Shown here: one piece after another, positions 15,315 to 23,668 of the stretch
How the letters are laid out: every line of letters begins with the position of its first letter
How positions within the stretch are numbered: position 1 is the stretch's first letter
From: DASQUK01 sp046723645
GTDB taxonomy: Bacteria > Actinomycetota > Acidimicrobiia > Acidimicrobiales > VFJN01
Assembly (NCBI GenBank): GCA_046723645.1
Contig: JBKOUY010000042.1
Location: forward strand, 1 to 30,671
Direction: 5' to 3'
Length of the DNA stretch: 30,671 bases
Position numbers and translations under genes: made by a program
The notes under the pieces: generated by a model
What the model was told of the DNA's origin: nothing
Databases searched by the model: none
Seen by the model: only the letters and a program-made list of their open reading frames with translations

Positions 15315-15356
15315 AGTGAGGCCGCCGACGATACTCGACACCGCCGGCGCCTCACT
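15315..15356. terminator. Hairpin within the operon, across a stop codon
   Basis: AGTGAGGC (15315-15322) and GCCTCACT (15349-15356) are perfect 8-bp arms, extended by GCCG/CGGC (15324-15327 with 15345-15348) beyond a one-base bulge; the loop is 17 nt. It fills the 39-nt gap between the GT-C gene (stop 15352-15354) and the GT2 gene (start 15312). It could be a partial terminator or an mRNA processing/stability element. Confidence 0.5.
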
Positions 15357-16770
15357 CGGGCTCGTGCCGCACTGGGCTTCGACGGAACAGCTGGATTCCC
15401 GCGGCCACGGCGCCACCGGCCAGGATGGCGAGGAACGGGGAGACCGGCAGGTGGAACCGTGGGTTGCCCCACAACAGCAGCGGCACCGCTATCAGCGCGC
15501 CCATGCTCAGTAGCACCAGTGCCACCTCCGGGCGCCGGCGCCGCCCGGTCGCGACCAGCACGACGAGCCCGGCGCCGGCGAGAACCAAGACAACGTCGAA
15601 CGCGGCGTCGGCGACGTCCTCGAGGCTCGCCGCGGTGTCCTCGGCCATCACCGGCCCGCCGCCCAACGTGTTGACGGCGAGCACGCCGTCGTTGTCGCTG
15701 CCGAACATGAGCTTGCCTCGGCGCCAGATCTGCTGGAGCTCCCGGGTGGGGTGGTCGATCACGAACTCGATGGCCATCCGGGTGTTCTCCCGATTGCGCT
15801 CGACCTCCGGAAGGCCGGGATCGGCGCATCCCTCGTGGTCCGCCCAGCGGAAACCGCCGGTGGCGTCGAGCGAGCGGTCGAGGCACAGCGTGTCGCCGGT
15901 GTTGGTCGACGTGGGGACGAACCCGTCCATGCGGATGGCGTTGCGGACCGTCCACGGCACGGACATGAGCACGACGACCGCCAGAGGGATGGCGGCGGCT
16001 CGGAGGCTGCGAACCCAGCCGGCTCGGGCCACGAGGGCGGCGACGAACAGCGCGCCGATGAACCAGATGGAGAACGGCCGGATCAGCACGGAGATCCCGA
16101 GGACGAATCCGAAGGCGAGCAGCCGGCGGGTGGATGGCAGCCCGCGCGACCAGTCGTGGGCAACGACGATCGCCAGCGCGGCGAGCGACCAGAAGATGAA
16201 CATCGTCTCCAGCTGCAGAGAGGCCACCTGGTAGACGGGGTTCGGGAAGACGGCCAGAATCAGTGCGCCGAGCAGGCCGCCGAGCCGGCCCAACAGCCGC
16301 CGGCCGATGACATAGGCAAGCCCGACGCTCGCAGTGCCGACGACGACGTGGAGCACGTTGGCCGCGAGCATGTAGTTGTCCGGCAGCGGCGTGACGCGGA
16401 CCAGCCAGAACAGGGCGGCCAGGATGGCCGGGAACCCGATCGGGTAGTACGCGGTCGGTTGGCCCGTGATGTAGCTCACGTAGCCACGGCCGTCGGCGAT
16501 CTCTCGCCCGTAGTACCAGTAGCTGTACTGGTCCCCCGATGGGATCCAGTTGGTCGGCGGGCTGGGGCGAACGATGAGTACCCACGCGAGCCTGAGGGCG
16601 AAGGCGCCGACGACGATCGCCACCAACGTCGGATCCGCCCGCATTGCGTCTCGCGCCTGGTCCCATGCTCGCCAGACCGCTCGGCGCCTGGGAGGCGTCG
16701 GGCGGTCGGGCGCGGGGAGCTCGACGGGCTCGCTCGTCCCCGGCGGCGTCGTCGAACGCAACGTGCTCAT
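15352..16770 (-). CDS. ArnT/PMT_2-like membrane glycosyltransferase
   Basis: A 472-residue GT-C-type membrane protein. A cytoplasmic Pro-rich N-terminus is followed by helix 1 (about 48-68) and a loop SGDQYSYWYYGREIADGRGY with Asp80 in the position of the catalytic acid, then PTAYYPIGFPAILA, the Y-x-P-G-F-P pattern of the PMT_2/ArnT-like group. About ten membrane segments follow. A mid-protein extracellular loop contains the pair Cys and Cys near TGDTLCLDRS and DHEGCADPG, which could form a disulfide. The C-terminus has NPRFHLPVSPFLAILAG, the usual end of this family, and no extra soluble domain. The ATG at 16770 shares ATGA with the upstream gene's stop. Substrates are unknown. Confidence 0.87.
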   Translation of the reverse strand: MSTLRSTTPPGTSEPVELPAPDRPTPPRRRAVWRAWDQARDAMRADPTLVAIVVGAFALRLAWVLIVRPSPPTNWIPSGDQYSYWYYGREIADGRGYVSYITGQPTAYYPIGFPAILAALFWLVRVTPLPDNYMLAANVLHVVVGTASVGLAYVIGRRLLGRLGGLLGALILAVFPNPVYQVASLQLETMFIFWSLAALAIVVAHDWSRGLPSTRRLLAFGFVLGISVLIRPFSIWFIGALFVAALVARAGWVRSLRAAAIPLAVVVLMSVPWTVRNAIRMDGFVPTSTNTGDTLCLDRSLDATGGFRWADHEGCADPGLPEVERNRENTRMAIEFVIDHPTRELQQIWRRGKLMFGSDNDGVLAVNTLGGGPVMAEDTAASLEDVADAAFDVVLVLAGAGLVVLVATGRRRRPEVALVLLSMGALIAVPLLLWGNPRFHLPVSPFLAILAGGAVAAGIQLFRRSPVRHEPE

Positions 16771-18686
16771 GGCGACGCGCCCGGTGGCGCGATGAAGACC
16801 GCTGTCGGCTGGCCGAGCTCGAGCATGCGGGCCATGAGTTGCTCGGCGCGATCGGAGACCCGCTCGTCGATCGACGCGGCGAACAGGTTGGTGTCGACCA
16901 TCGTCACGAGGTCGTCGAGCCCGTGGGTGCGGAGGTCGGCGATCACCGCATCCCGCAGGCGGTCGAACTCGGCCCGTGCCGCCGCAGTCGGCTCAACCGA
17001 AGCGACCTCCACCGCCTCGGGAACGGCGCGCCAGCGATTCAGGTTGCCGGCGTTGGCCAGGACGACGAGGGCGGTGGCATCCTCCGGCGCGATCACTCGA
17101 TGATCGGTTATGGGCACGTGATAGACGGCCGGCATTCCCGCGTCGAAGCCCGCCCGCTCCAGCTCGCCGACAAGCCCGTAGGCCTGTGATCCGAAGTACA
17201 GCGCATCGTCGAAGACGACCGTGTATCGGCCATCCCGCCCGGTTGCCGGGCCGACACCTCGGTCGAGGGCGGCAAGCGTGCCCGGGAGCACCGCACCCAG
17301 GGGGGACGACAGGTGCGGTTCCGGCGGCTCGACGTCGACGGCCTCCACGGTCAGTGCCACCGAGGCAACCGCCAAAACGCCCACGAGCCCCGGCGTGACC
17401 GCCGCGGCGCGCGCTCGCCGGGGCACCGCCGGCCGCGCATCGGACCGGGCGAGCGCGGCAAGCACCGTCCAGCCGATCGCCAGGAGCAGCAGTGCGGTTG
17501 TCGCCCACGCCCACAGCATCAGGTAGTACCACTCCTTGCCGAGGATCCGGCTCATCGACGCGGCGCCCAACACGAGAGAGACGCCCACGACCAGGTGGAG
17601 GCGCACGAGCGCCGGCCGCTCGAGCCGGCGCGCCAGAAGCGCCGCGGCGAGCCAGGCCACCAGCAGCACGATACCTGGGACCAGCGATCCGTCGGCGTCC
17701 CCCGAGGCCTGCAGAAGGGTGCCGTCGGCCCGCACGTCGCCGATCAAGCCCACGAGGTCGAGGTGGTGCAACGCGAGCTCCACCCCACGCCCGATCCCCG
17801 CAGGCTCTTCCGGGCCGGCCGGCGTGACCAGATGGTCGTAGAGGGCACGCAGGTTGCCGGGATCGTTGACCGCCTGGTCGACCACCGGCGGGATCCAGAG
17901 CAGGACCCCGACAACGCCGGCGGCGATCCCCCACCGGGCGACCCGCCGCCGCTCGCTGGAACCGGGGGTGGCATGGAGCCATTGGCGGACCGCGGCGACG
18001 GCCGCAACCGCGCCGAGCCCCACCGTGAGCCCGAGGTACGGAACGTGGGTCTGTACACACAACGAGCCCACCGCCACCGCCACCGGCAGCATGACCACGT
18101 CCCCGCAGGCCACCGACCACACCGCCAGGAGGAACACGACCCACCAGAGCAACGGCAGGTACGGGTTCCAGGGTTGGGTGAGCGCGGCGAGCCCGTAGCC
18201 GAGGCACAGCAGCGCCAGCAGCGCCGCGACGGCGATGACGAGGCGTGTCCCTCCGCGGCGGGCGGCGATGGCCAGGGACGCCCCCAGCGCGCCGACGTTC
18301 AGCGTGATCGCCCCCACCAGCATCGCCCAGGACGATGACCCGAGGACCCGGTACATCGGCGCCAGCAGGTAGAAGCTCAGCGGCCCCGGGTGGCTTCCCT
18401 GCTCCATCAGGCTGGGCCCGATGCGTCCCGGCAGCCCGATGAGCGGCGTGTGCCGGGTGCCGACATCTCGGAGCCGCAGCTCGGTCATCGTGAGGTCGAG
18501 GACGGGGTACCAGTGGGGCCGGCGCAGCGTCACGGCCGCGACGACGAACGGCACGGCGAGGACGACGAACGACGCCGCGGCCACGTGCCAACGACGGTCG
18601 ACCGGGGGCGCGGCGGTCGCGGAATCGAGCTGGTCAGAGGCGGTGCGTTCGGGCGGTACGGCGGTACTCACCCGGACCGACGGCAT
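16767..18686 (-). CDS. Polytopic GT-C-like membrane protein, first gene of the operon
   Basis: A 639-residue integral membrane protein, paralogous to the 661-aa protein at 9700-11685. Helix 1 (about 34-53) is followed by YPVLDLTMTELRLRDVGTRH (Asp64), PLIGLPGRIG and GSHPGPLSFYLLAPMY; this HPGPLxFY loop is widespread in actinobacterial membrane glycosyltransferase-like proteins. About ten membrane segments follow, including CGDVVMLPVAVAVGSLCVQTH, then a soluble C-terminal domain of about 180 residues. The ATG at 18686 is chosen over longer frame extensions because TATACT, a near-perfect -10, lies 8 nt upstream and the extension is Ser/Arg-rich. It ends in an ATGA overlap with the next gene. Enzymatic activity is inferred from fold, not shown. 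Confidence 0.82.
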   Translation of the reverse strand: MPSVRVSTAVPPERTASDQLDSATAAPPVDRRWHVAAASFVVLAVPFVVAAVTLRRPHWYPVLDLTMTELRLRDVGTRHTPLIGLPGRIGPSLMEQGSHPGPLSFYLLAPMYRVLGSSSWAMLVGAITLNVGALGASLAIAARRGGTRLVIAVAALLALLCLGYGLAALTQPWNPYLPLLWWVVFLLAVWSVACGDVVMLPVAVAVGSLCVQTHVPYLGLTVGLGAVAAVAAVRQWLHATPGSSERRRVARWGIAAGVVGVLLWIPPVVDQAVNDPGNLRALYDHLVTPAGPEEPAGIGRGVELALHHLDLVGLIGDVRADGTLLQASGDADGSLVPGIVLLVAWLAAALLARRLERPALVRLHLVVGVSLVLGAASMSRILGKEWYYLMLWAWATTALLLLAIGWTVLAALARSDARPAVPRRARAAAVTPGLVGVLAVASVALTVEAVDVEPPEPHLSSPLGAVLPGTLAALDRGVGPATGRDGRYTVVFDDALYFGSQAYGLVGELERAGFDAGMPAVYHVPITDHRVIAPEDATALVVLANAGNLNRWRAVPEAVEVASVEPTAAARAEFDRLRDAVIADLRTHGLDDLVTMVDTNLFAASIDERVSDRAEQLMARMLELGQPTAVFIAPPGASP

Positions 18687-18694
18687 GGCGGGCG

Positions 18695-18700
18695 AGTATA
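18695..18700 (-). promoter_or_regulatory. -10 hexamer, leaderless promoter of the six-gene operon
   Basis: On the minus strand TATACT lies 8 nt before the ATG at 18686. A TTGCCC about 15 bp further upstream could be a weak -35. There is no ribosome-binding site, so the operon mRNA probably begins at the start codon. Confidence 0.55.
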
Positions 18701-18829
18701 CGAGTGGCCGTTGGTGGGCAACGTCCCGGGCGGTGGGCGAGCCGGGCCGACGGGCGGTCGAAGGTTTCCCCGCTCGTTCCGTGGCGAGCAGACGCCAAGA
18801 CGGCCCCGTCAGGCCGGGTGGCCGCGGTG

Positions 18830-18835
18830 TAGCTT
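18830..18835 (+). promoter_or_regulatory. -10-like hexamer, leaderless arrangement
   Basis: TAGCTT lies 8 nt before the ATG at 18844, mirroring the divergent minus-strand promoter 130 bp away. No ribosome-binding site or clear -35 is present. Confidence 0.42.
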
Positions 18836-18843
18836 GGCCCGCT

Positions 18844-21057
18844 ATGCCGGATGCTGCTCGCGGGTCCCGACGCCGGCCCGACGACGACGGACGGCCCGCC
18901 GTCGACGCGAGCGACGCGCCCGCCACCGGCGGCGTACTGCCAGCGCGGGCCCGGCTGATCGCGCTCAGCTTCCTGATGCTGTTCGCCGAGCTGGCGCTGA
19001 TCCGCTGGCTGGGCGGGCACATCTTCTACCTGTCGTACTTCTCCAACTTCGTCCTGCTGGGCAGCTTCCTCGGCTTCGGGCTCGGCTTCCTGTGGGCGAG
19101 CCGATCCGGCCGTTCGATCTACCCGGTCGCCCCGCTGCTGCTCGGCGGCCTCGTCGCCTACGTCTATGTCGCGGACGTGCCGCTGGACGTGACGATGCGT
19201 GACGTCATCTTCTTCCAGTCGATCACCCCGTCGAGCGCCCTGCCGCGCGAGGTCGTGCTGGCGCTGCTGTTCGTCAGCGTCGCCGCCACCATGGCGTGCA
19301 TCGGCGACGGGGTGGCCCGCACATTCAGGCTGTTCCGCCCCCTCGACGCCTACAAGTGGGACCTGGTCGGCAGCGTGCTGGGCATCGTCAGCTTCACGGT
19401 GTTGGCCTTCCTGGGGGCACAGCCGGTCGTCTGGGGGGCCATCATCGCCGCCGTCTTCCTCGCCACGCTGCCCCTGCGGCGCGTCGGGCGAGCGGTGCTG
19501 TGCGGGGCCGGCATCGTGCTGCTGCTCGTTCCCCTGGTCGGCGAGGCCCGCGACCGGAGCGTGAGCGATCAGGAGGCCGGCTTCGTCGAGGGGGCAACCA
19601 ACAAGCGGATCCTGTGGTCGCCCTACTACCGCATCACGTCGCTGGACAACCCCGACGGGGGCAAGAGCGTCTTCGTCAACCAGACACCCCACTGGCACCA
19701 GTTCCCCACCGCCGGCAACCCGCTCTACGAACGGGTGTACGAGCGCGCCGGCGACCCCGTCGGCGGGGACGTGCTCGTCATCGGCGCCGGGTCGGGCAAC
19801 GATGTGGCCGCGGCGCTGCGCCGGGGCGCCGGGCACGTCGACGCCGTCGAGATCGATCCCCGGCTCATGGACATCGCCGAGCGCAGCCATCCGGAGGATC
19901 CGTACGGCGATCCCAGGGTCGAGACGCACGTCGACGACGGGCGGGCCTTCCTCGAGCGGTCCGACAAGCGCTGGGACCGCATCCTTCTGGCCTTGCCCGA
20001 CTCCCTGACGCTCGTGCAGGGCCAATCGTCGGTCCGGCTCGAGAGCTACCTCTTCACCGAAGAGGCGGTGCGCTCGGCCCGAGAGCACCTGGCTCCGGGC
20101 GGCGTGTTCGCCATGTACAACTGGTACCGCCAGGACTGGCTGGTCGACCGGTACGCCGAGACCCTGGCCGGTGTGTTCGACCGCCCGCCGTGCGTCAGCC
20201 GGCTGGGCAACAACCTGGCCGTGCTCGTCGCCTCCGACGATCAGAGCGCCGTGGACTGTCCGGCCGACGAGGTTTGGGCGTCCCGCCCGGACGCCCCCGA
20301 GCCCGTGTCCGATGACCATCCGTTCCCGTACCTGGAGAGCCGCTCCGTGCCCACCCTGTACGTGGTCAGTGGCCTGTTGGTACTGGCCCTGTCGGTGGGA
20401 GCGGTTGCGGGCACCACGCTGGTCGGTCGCCGCAACAAGGCGGGTGCCCTGCGCGAGTTGGGTGGCTACGCCGATCTGTTCTTCATGGGTGCGGCGTTCA
20501 TGCTCCTGGAGACCAAGAGCGTGGTGCAGTTCGCCTTGCTGTTCGGCACCACCTGGCTCGTCAATGCCCTGGTCTTCGTCGGTGTCCTCGGCAGCATCCT
20601 CGTGGCCGTGGCGGTCTCCCGGCGCGTGACCTTCCGGCGGCCGGCGCGGCTCTACGGCGTCCTGCTGGGTGCGCTCGCGCTCGCCTGGGTGATCCCGCCC
20701 GCGCGGCTGCTCGAGCTCGACGTGGTGCCCCGCTTCCTGGCGGCCACGACGTTGGCCTTCTTTCCCATTTTCACGGCCAACCTGGTGTTCACGCAGCGCT
20801 TCAAGGACACGTCCAGCTCGACCATGGCCTTCGGAGCCAACCTCGTGGGCGCGATGGTGGGTGGCCTGCTGGAGTACGCCGCCCTCATCACCGGCTACCG
20901 CAACCTGCTGTTCGTCGTGGCCGTGGCCTACGGGTTGGCCTTCCTCACCGGCCGTAGCCACCTGTCGTCCCAGGTTGCGAGCACGGAGGCACATCCGACA
21001 CCGGCGCGGTCGCAGCACGACCTGGATGCCGCGCTGGAGCGCATCGGCCCGCCGTGA
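18844..21057 (+). CDS. Membrane protein with spermidine-synthase-like domain
   Basis: A 737-residue protein in three parts. Residues about 40-230 hold some six membrane helices (opening with ARLIALSFLMLFAELALIRW). Residues about 280-475 are a SAM-type Rossmann domain of the spermidine synthase class: DVLVIGAGSGNDVAAAL (near 309), VDAVEIDPRLMDIAE (Glu near 335), HVDDGRAFL and a late LLALPDSLT strand. The C-terminal 240 residues hold about seven more helices, with FFMGAAFMLLETKSVVQFALLFG, a signature of membrane-anchored spermidine-synthase-like proteins. The usual polyamine-synthase catalytic Asp-rich segment (DxxDP type) is not evident, so true aminopropyl transfer is doubtful. The ATG at 18844 follows TAGCTT by 8 nt. 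It overlaps the next gene by GTGA and begins an envelope-related operon, but its substrate is unknown. Confidence 0.85.
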   Translation: MPDAARGSRRRPDDDGRPAVDASDAPATGGVLPARARLIALSFLMLFAELALIRWLGGHIFYLSYFSNFVLLGSFLGFGLGFLWASRSGRSIYPVAPLLLGGLVAYVYVADVPLDVTMRDVIFFQSITPSSALPREVVLALLFVSVAATMACIGDGVARTFRLFRPLDAYKWDLVGSVLGIVSFTVLAFLGAQPVVWGAIIAAVFLATLPLRRVGRAVLCGAGIVLLLVPLVGEARDRSVSDQEAGFVEGATNKRILWSPYYRITSLDNPDGGKSVFVNQTPHWHQFPTAGNPLYERVYERAGDPVGGDVLVIGAGSGNDVAAALRRGAGHVDAVEIDPRLMDIAERSHPEDPYGDPRVETHVDDGRAFLERSDKRWDRILLALPDSLTLVQGQSSVRLESYLFTEEAVRSAREHLAPGGVFAMYNWYRQDWLVDRYAETLAGVFDRPPCVSRLGNNLAVLVASDDQSAVDCPADEVWASRPDAPEPVSDDHPFPYLESRSVPTLYVVSGLLVLALSVGAVAGTTLVGRRNKAGALRELGGYADLFFMGAAFMLLETKSVVQFALLFGTTWLVNALVFVGVLGSILVAVAVSRRVTFRRPARLYGVLLGALALAWVIPPARLLELDVVPRFLAATTLAFFPIFTANLVFTQRFKDTSSSTMAFGANLVGAMVGGLLEYAALITGYRNLLFVVAVAYGLAFLTGRSHLSSQVASTEAHPTPARSQHDLDAALERIGPP

Positions 21058-22784
21058 CCGACGCCGCGACCGACGGGCCCGCGCTGATGACCGCGCCGGC
21101 CGCCGGGCCGACCGTCGGTCCCAGCGCACCGCGGAAGCGTGGCGACCTCCAACGCGCCCTGGCTCTGCTGGCGCCGATGGCCGTCGTGGCCGTCGCGTGC
21201 GTGCTGCCCATCGTGGAGCTCTGGCGGGCACCGGGGTCGCCGATGGAAGAGGGCTTCATGCTCACCTTCCCCGAGCTGGTGCTCGAGGGCCAGATCCCGA
21301 ACCGGGACTTCCTCCACCTGTACGGCCCCGGGAGCCTGTGGGTGCTGGCCGGTGTCTTCAAGGTGTTCGGGACGACGCTCGCGACGGAGCGGGTGGTCGG
21401 GTTGCTGCAGCTGCTCGGCGTGGTGTTCGGCGTGTTCGCGCTGGTGCGTCCGTGGGGCCGCTGGGTGGCGGTGGCCGGGGCGGTCATGACGGCGGTCGTG
21501 CTGCTGCCCCCGGCCGGCCTCGTCGCCATGGCCTGGCCCGGGGGCCTGGCGCTCGGCCTCTGGGCGCTCAACGCCGCGCTGGCCGGCGGGACCGCGCCGC
21601 CCTCGTCGCGGCGTCGCGGGCGACTGTTCCTCGTTGCCGGCGTGCTTGCCGGCGCCGCATTGCTCTACCGGCCGGACCTCGCGGCCGCCATCGGACTGTC
21701 GGCGGCCGTGCTGTGGTGGGGCCTGGACCGCGGGGCACGGCTGCGATTGGCGGGCGGCCTTGTGCTCGGGCTGGCGCCGTACGCGATCCATCTGGCCACG
21801 GCCGGTGTGGCGAACGTGATAGACGGCCTCGTCCTCGAGCCGGTGTTCGAGCTCCGCGCCGGCCGCAGCCTCCCCTTCCCACCCTCATGGGGGCATTTCG
21901 ACGGGTTCCTCCAGCGCGTGGGGGCGCTCATCGAGCCGTCGTGGCCGCTGCCGGCGCCCGCCAGCCCGGCCCAGCTCACGCTATGGGTGGGGCTCCTGCT
22001 GGCCGCCACGGTCGCGCTCGTCGCCGCCGGCATCGCAGCGGCCCGCCGCGGCGACCGCCGACTCCTGGTCATGGCCCTCTTCTGCGTCGGCCTGCTCCCC
22101 CAGGCGATCCAGCGCGCCGACTCGACGCACCTCGCGTGGGTGAGCTGCGTGCCACTCGGCCTGCTGCCGGCGGCGGTGGTCGAGGGGCAGCGGCCCTGGC
22201 GCCCGGCCTGGTCGCGGGGGCGCACGGCAGTCGTTGCCGCAGCCGTTCCCGTGGCCGCAACCCTGGCGCTCGCCCCCACGTTCGTCTGGGGCGTGTACGG
22301 CGACTACGTCGGGCGCAGCTTCGGGGTCGACCCGATCGAGGCCGGAACCATGCGCCGCGGCGAGCGCGCCTTCCCCTACGGGCGCCTCGAGGCGGTCGCT
22401 GCCGTGAACGCCATGCTGCCGGAGCTCGAGCGCGTCACCGAGCCCGGCGACGCCCTGTTCGTCGGGCCCGTCGACCTGCGCAGGACGAACTACAGCGAGG
22501 CCTACCTGTACTACCTGATGCCGGAGCTCGAGCCGGCCACGCGGTTCCTCGAGATGGACCCCGGCCTCGCCAACGCCGAGGACTCGGGCATGGCCGACGA
22601 GCTCCGGCGGGCCGACGTCGTCGTCCTCTCCTCGATCTACGCCAACTGGGACGAGCCCAACGACTCACGCAAGTTCGGACCGAACGAGCCGAACGAGGTG
22701 ATCGACGAGGAGTTCTGCTTGATCGGGTCGTACGGCGACGGGTATCGGGGGCGCGGCCTGTTCGAGTTGTACCGGCGCTGCTGA
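21054..22784 (+). CDS. GT-C/PMT-like polytopic membrane protein
   Basis: A 576-residue membrane protein. A disordered N-terminus of about 30 residues precedes helix 1 (33-55). Its first loop reads SPMEEGFMLTFPELVLEG with Glu65-Glu66, then IPNRDFLHLYGPGSLWVLAG (PNRDF 82-86, YGPGS 90-94). This is the pattern of GT39-like membrane glycosyltransferases, where an acidic pair is followed by G-x-x-P-x-R-D-F and Y-G-P. About nine more helices follow to around residue 425, then a soluble C-terminal domain of 140-150 residues ending in LFELYRRC. The GTG at 21054 shares GTGA with the stop of the upstream gene, so the two are coupled. Seventy-one nt separate it from the GT2 gene downstream. Donor and acceptor are unknown. 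Confidence 0.8.
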   Translation: MTDAATDGPALMTAPAAGPTVGPSAPRKRGDLQRALALLAPMAVVAVACVLPIVELWRAPGSPMEEGFMLTFPELVLEGQIPNRDFLHLYGPGSLWVLAGVFKVFGTTLATERVVGLLQLLGVVFGVFALVRPWGRWVAVAGAVMTAVVLLPPAGLVAMAWPGGLALGLWALNAALAGGTAPPSSRRRGRLFLVAGVLAGAALLYRPDLAAAIGLSAAVLWWGLDRGARLRLAGGLVLGLAPYAIHLATAGVANVIDGLVLEPVFELRAGRSLPFPPSWGHFDGFLQRVGALIEPSWPLPAPASPAQLTLWVGLLLAATVALVAAGIAAARRGDRRLLVMALFCVGLLPQAIQRADSTHLAWVSCVPLGLLPAAVVEGQRPWRPAWSRGRTAVVAAAVPVAATLALAPTFVWGVYGDYVGRSFGVDPIEAGTMRRGERAFPYGRLEAVAAVNAMLPELERVTEPGDALFVGPVDLRRTNYSEAYLYYLMPELEPATRFLEMDPGLANAEDSGMADELRRADVVVLSSIYANWDEPNDSRKFGPNEPNEVIDEEFCLIGSYGDGYRGRGLFELYRRC

Positions 22785-22855
22785 GTCCACGTCCCGTTGA
22801 CCCCGCGGGCTAGGTTGATCGCCCGACAACCGACTGGGGGCTCAGACATTCGGAC

Positions 22856-23668
22856 ATGACGACGCTCATCATCATCCCGACGTACCTGGAAGCCGAGAAC
22901 GTCGTCGACATCCTGCGCCAGGTGCGGACATCGGCCCCCGAGGCGGACATCCTCGTCGTGGACGACAGCAGCCCCGACGGCACGGCCGACCTGGCCAAGC
23001 AGACCGCCGAGGAGTTGGGCCAGATCGAGGCGCTGGTCCAGCCCGAGAAGACCGGCCTGGCCGCGGCCTACCGGGCCGGCTTCGCCCATGGGTTCGCCGG
23101 CGGCTACGACGTCATGGTCCAGATGGACGCCGACTTCTCGCACGATCCGGCGATGCTGCCGGAGCTGCTGCGACTGGTCGAGGGCGCCGCCGACGTGGTC
23201 ATCGGTTCCCGGTACGTCGCCGGGGGCGGCATCACGGACTGGCCCACCATTCGCCGACTGCTGTCGCGGGGCGGAAACCTGTACGCGTCGACGCTGCTGG
23301 GACTGGGGATCCGCGACGCGACATCGGGCTTCCGCGCGTACCGCGCCGACCTCCTGCGCACCATCGAGGCCGGTGCGACCCGAGCCACCGGCTACGGATT
23401 GCAGGTGGAGCTCGCCTACCGGGCCCACCGCCTGGGTGCCCGGGTCGTCGAGGTGCCCATCACGTTCAAGGACCGTGTCCATGGCGTGTCGAAGCTGTCG
23501 TGGCACATCATCGGCGAGGCCATGTCGCTGGTTGCATGGTGGTGCGTGCGCGATCGTCTGCTGCGCAGGGGCGAGGGGCGGCGCGAGGACGTCAATACGG
23601 CCAGGTCTCGCCGTCGTGACCCAGGGCCCGGGCCAGCCGGCCGAGCCGCGCCACCAGCAGCGCCTTGA
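22856..23668 (+). CDS. Polyprenol-phosphate-mannose synthase-like GT2
   Basis: A 270-residue soluble GT2 enzyme close to dolichol/polyprenol-phosphate-mannose synthases (the catalytic part of Ppm1), which make the lipid-linked mannose used by GT-C transferases. Motifs: IIIPTYLEAENV (6-16), VVDDSSPDGTADLA (35-46), KTGLAAAYRAGF, the metal-binding MDADFSHDP (90-98), VIGSRYVAGGG and ATSGFRAYR. In the C-terminal part, VPITFKDRVHGVSKLS is the usual closing motif. The last 25 or so residues are Arg/Pro/Ala-rich and lie antisense to the end of the converging methyltransferase gene, so they are probably a dispensable extension. The gap upstream (71 bp) has TAGGTT about 40 nt before the start, a possible own promoter. 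Specificity for mannose is inferred from family only. Confidence 0.9.
   Translation: MTTLIIIPTYLEAENVVDILRQVRTSAPEADILVVDDSSPDGTADLAKQTAEELGQIEALVQPEKTGLAAAYRAGFAHGFAGGYDVMVQMDADFSHDPAMLPELLRLVEGAADVVIGSRYVAGGGITDWPTIRRLLSRGGNLYASTLLGLGIRDATSGFRAYRADLLRTIEAGATRATGYGLQVELAYRAHRLGARVVEVPITFKDRVHGVSKLSWHIIGEAMSLVAWWCVRDRLLRRGEGRREDVNTARSRRRDPGPGPAGRAAPPAAP

Noticed and set aside
18634..21231. Minus-strand frame of 865 codons
   Set aside because: It is antisense to the spermidine-synthase-like gene, which has intact motifs. The antisense product is Gln/His/Arg-rich with no recognisable domain.
22797..22817. TTGACC and TAGGTT as a -35/-10 promoter pair before the mannose-synthase-like gene
   Set aside because: The spacing is only about 8 bp instead of 16-18; at most the TAGGTT is a lone -10.
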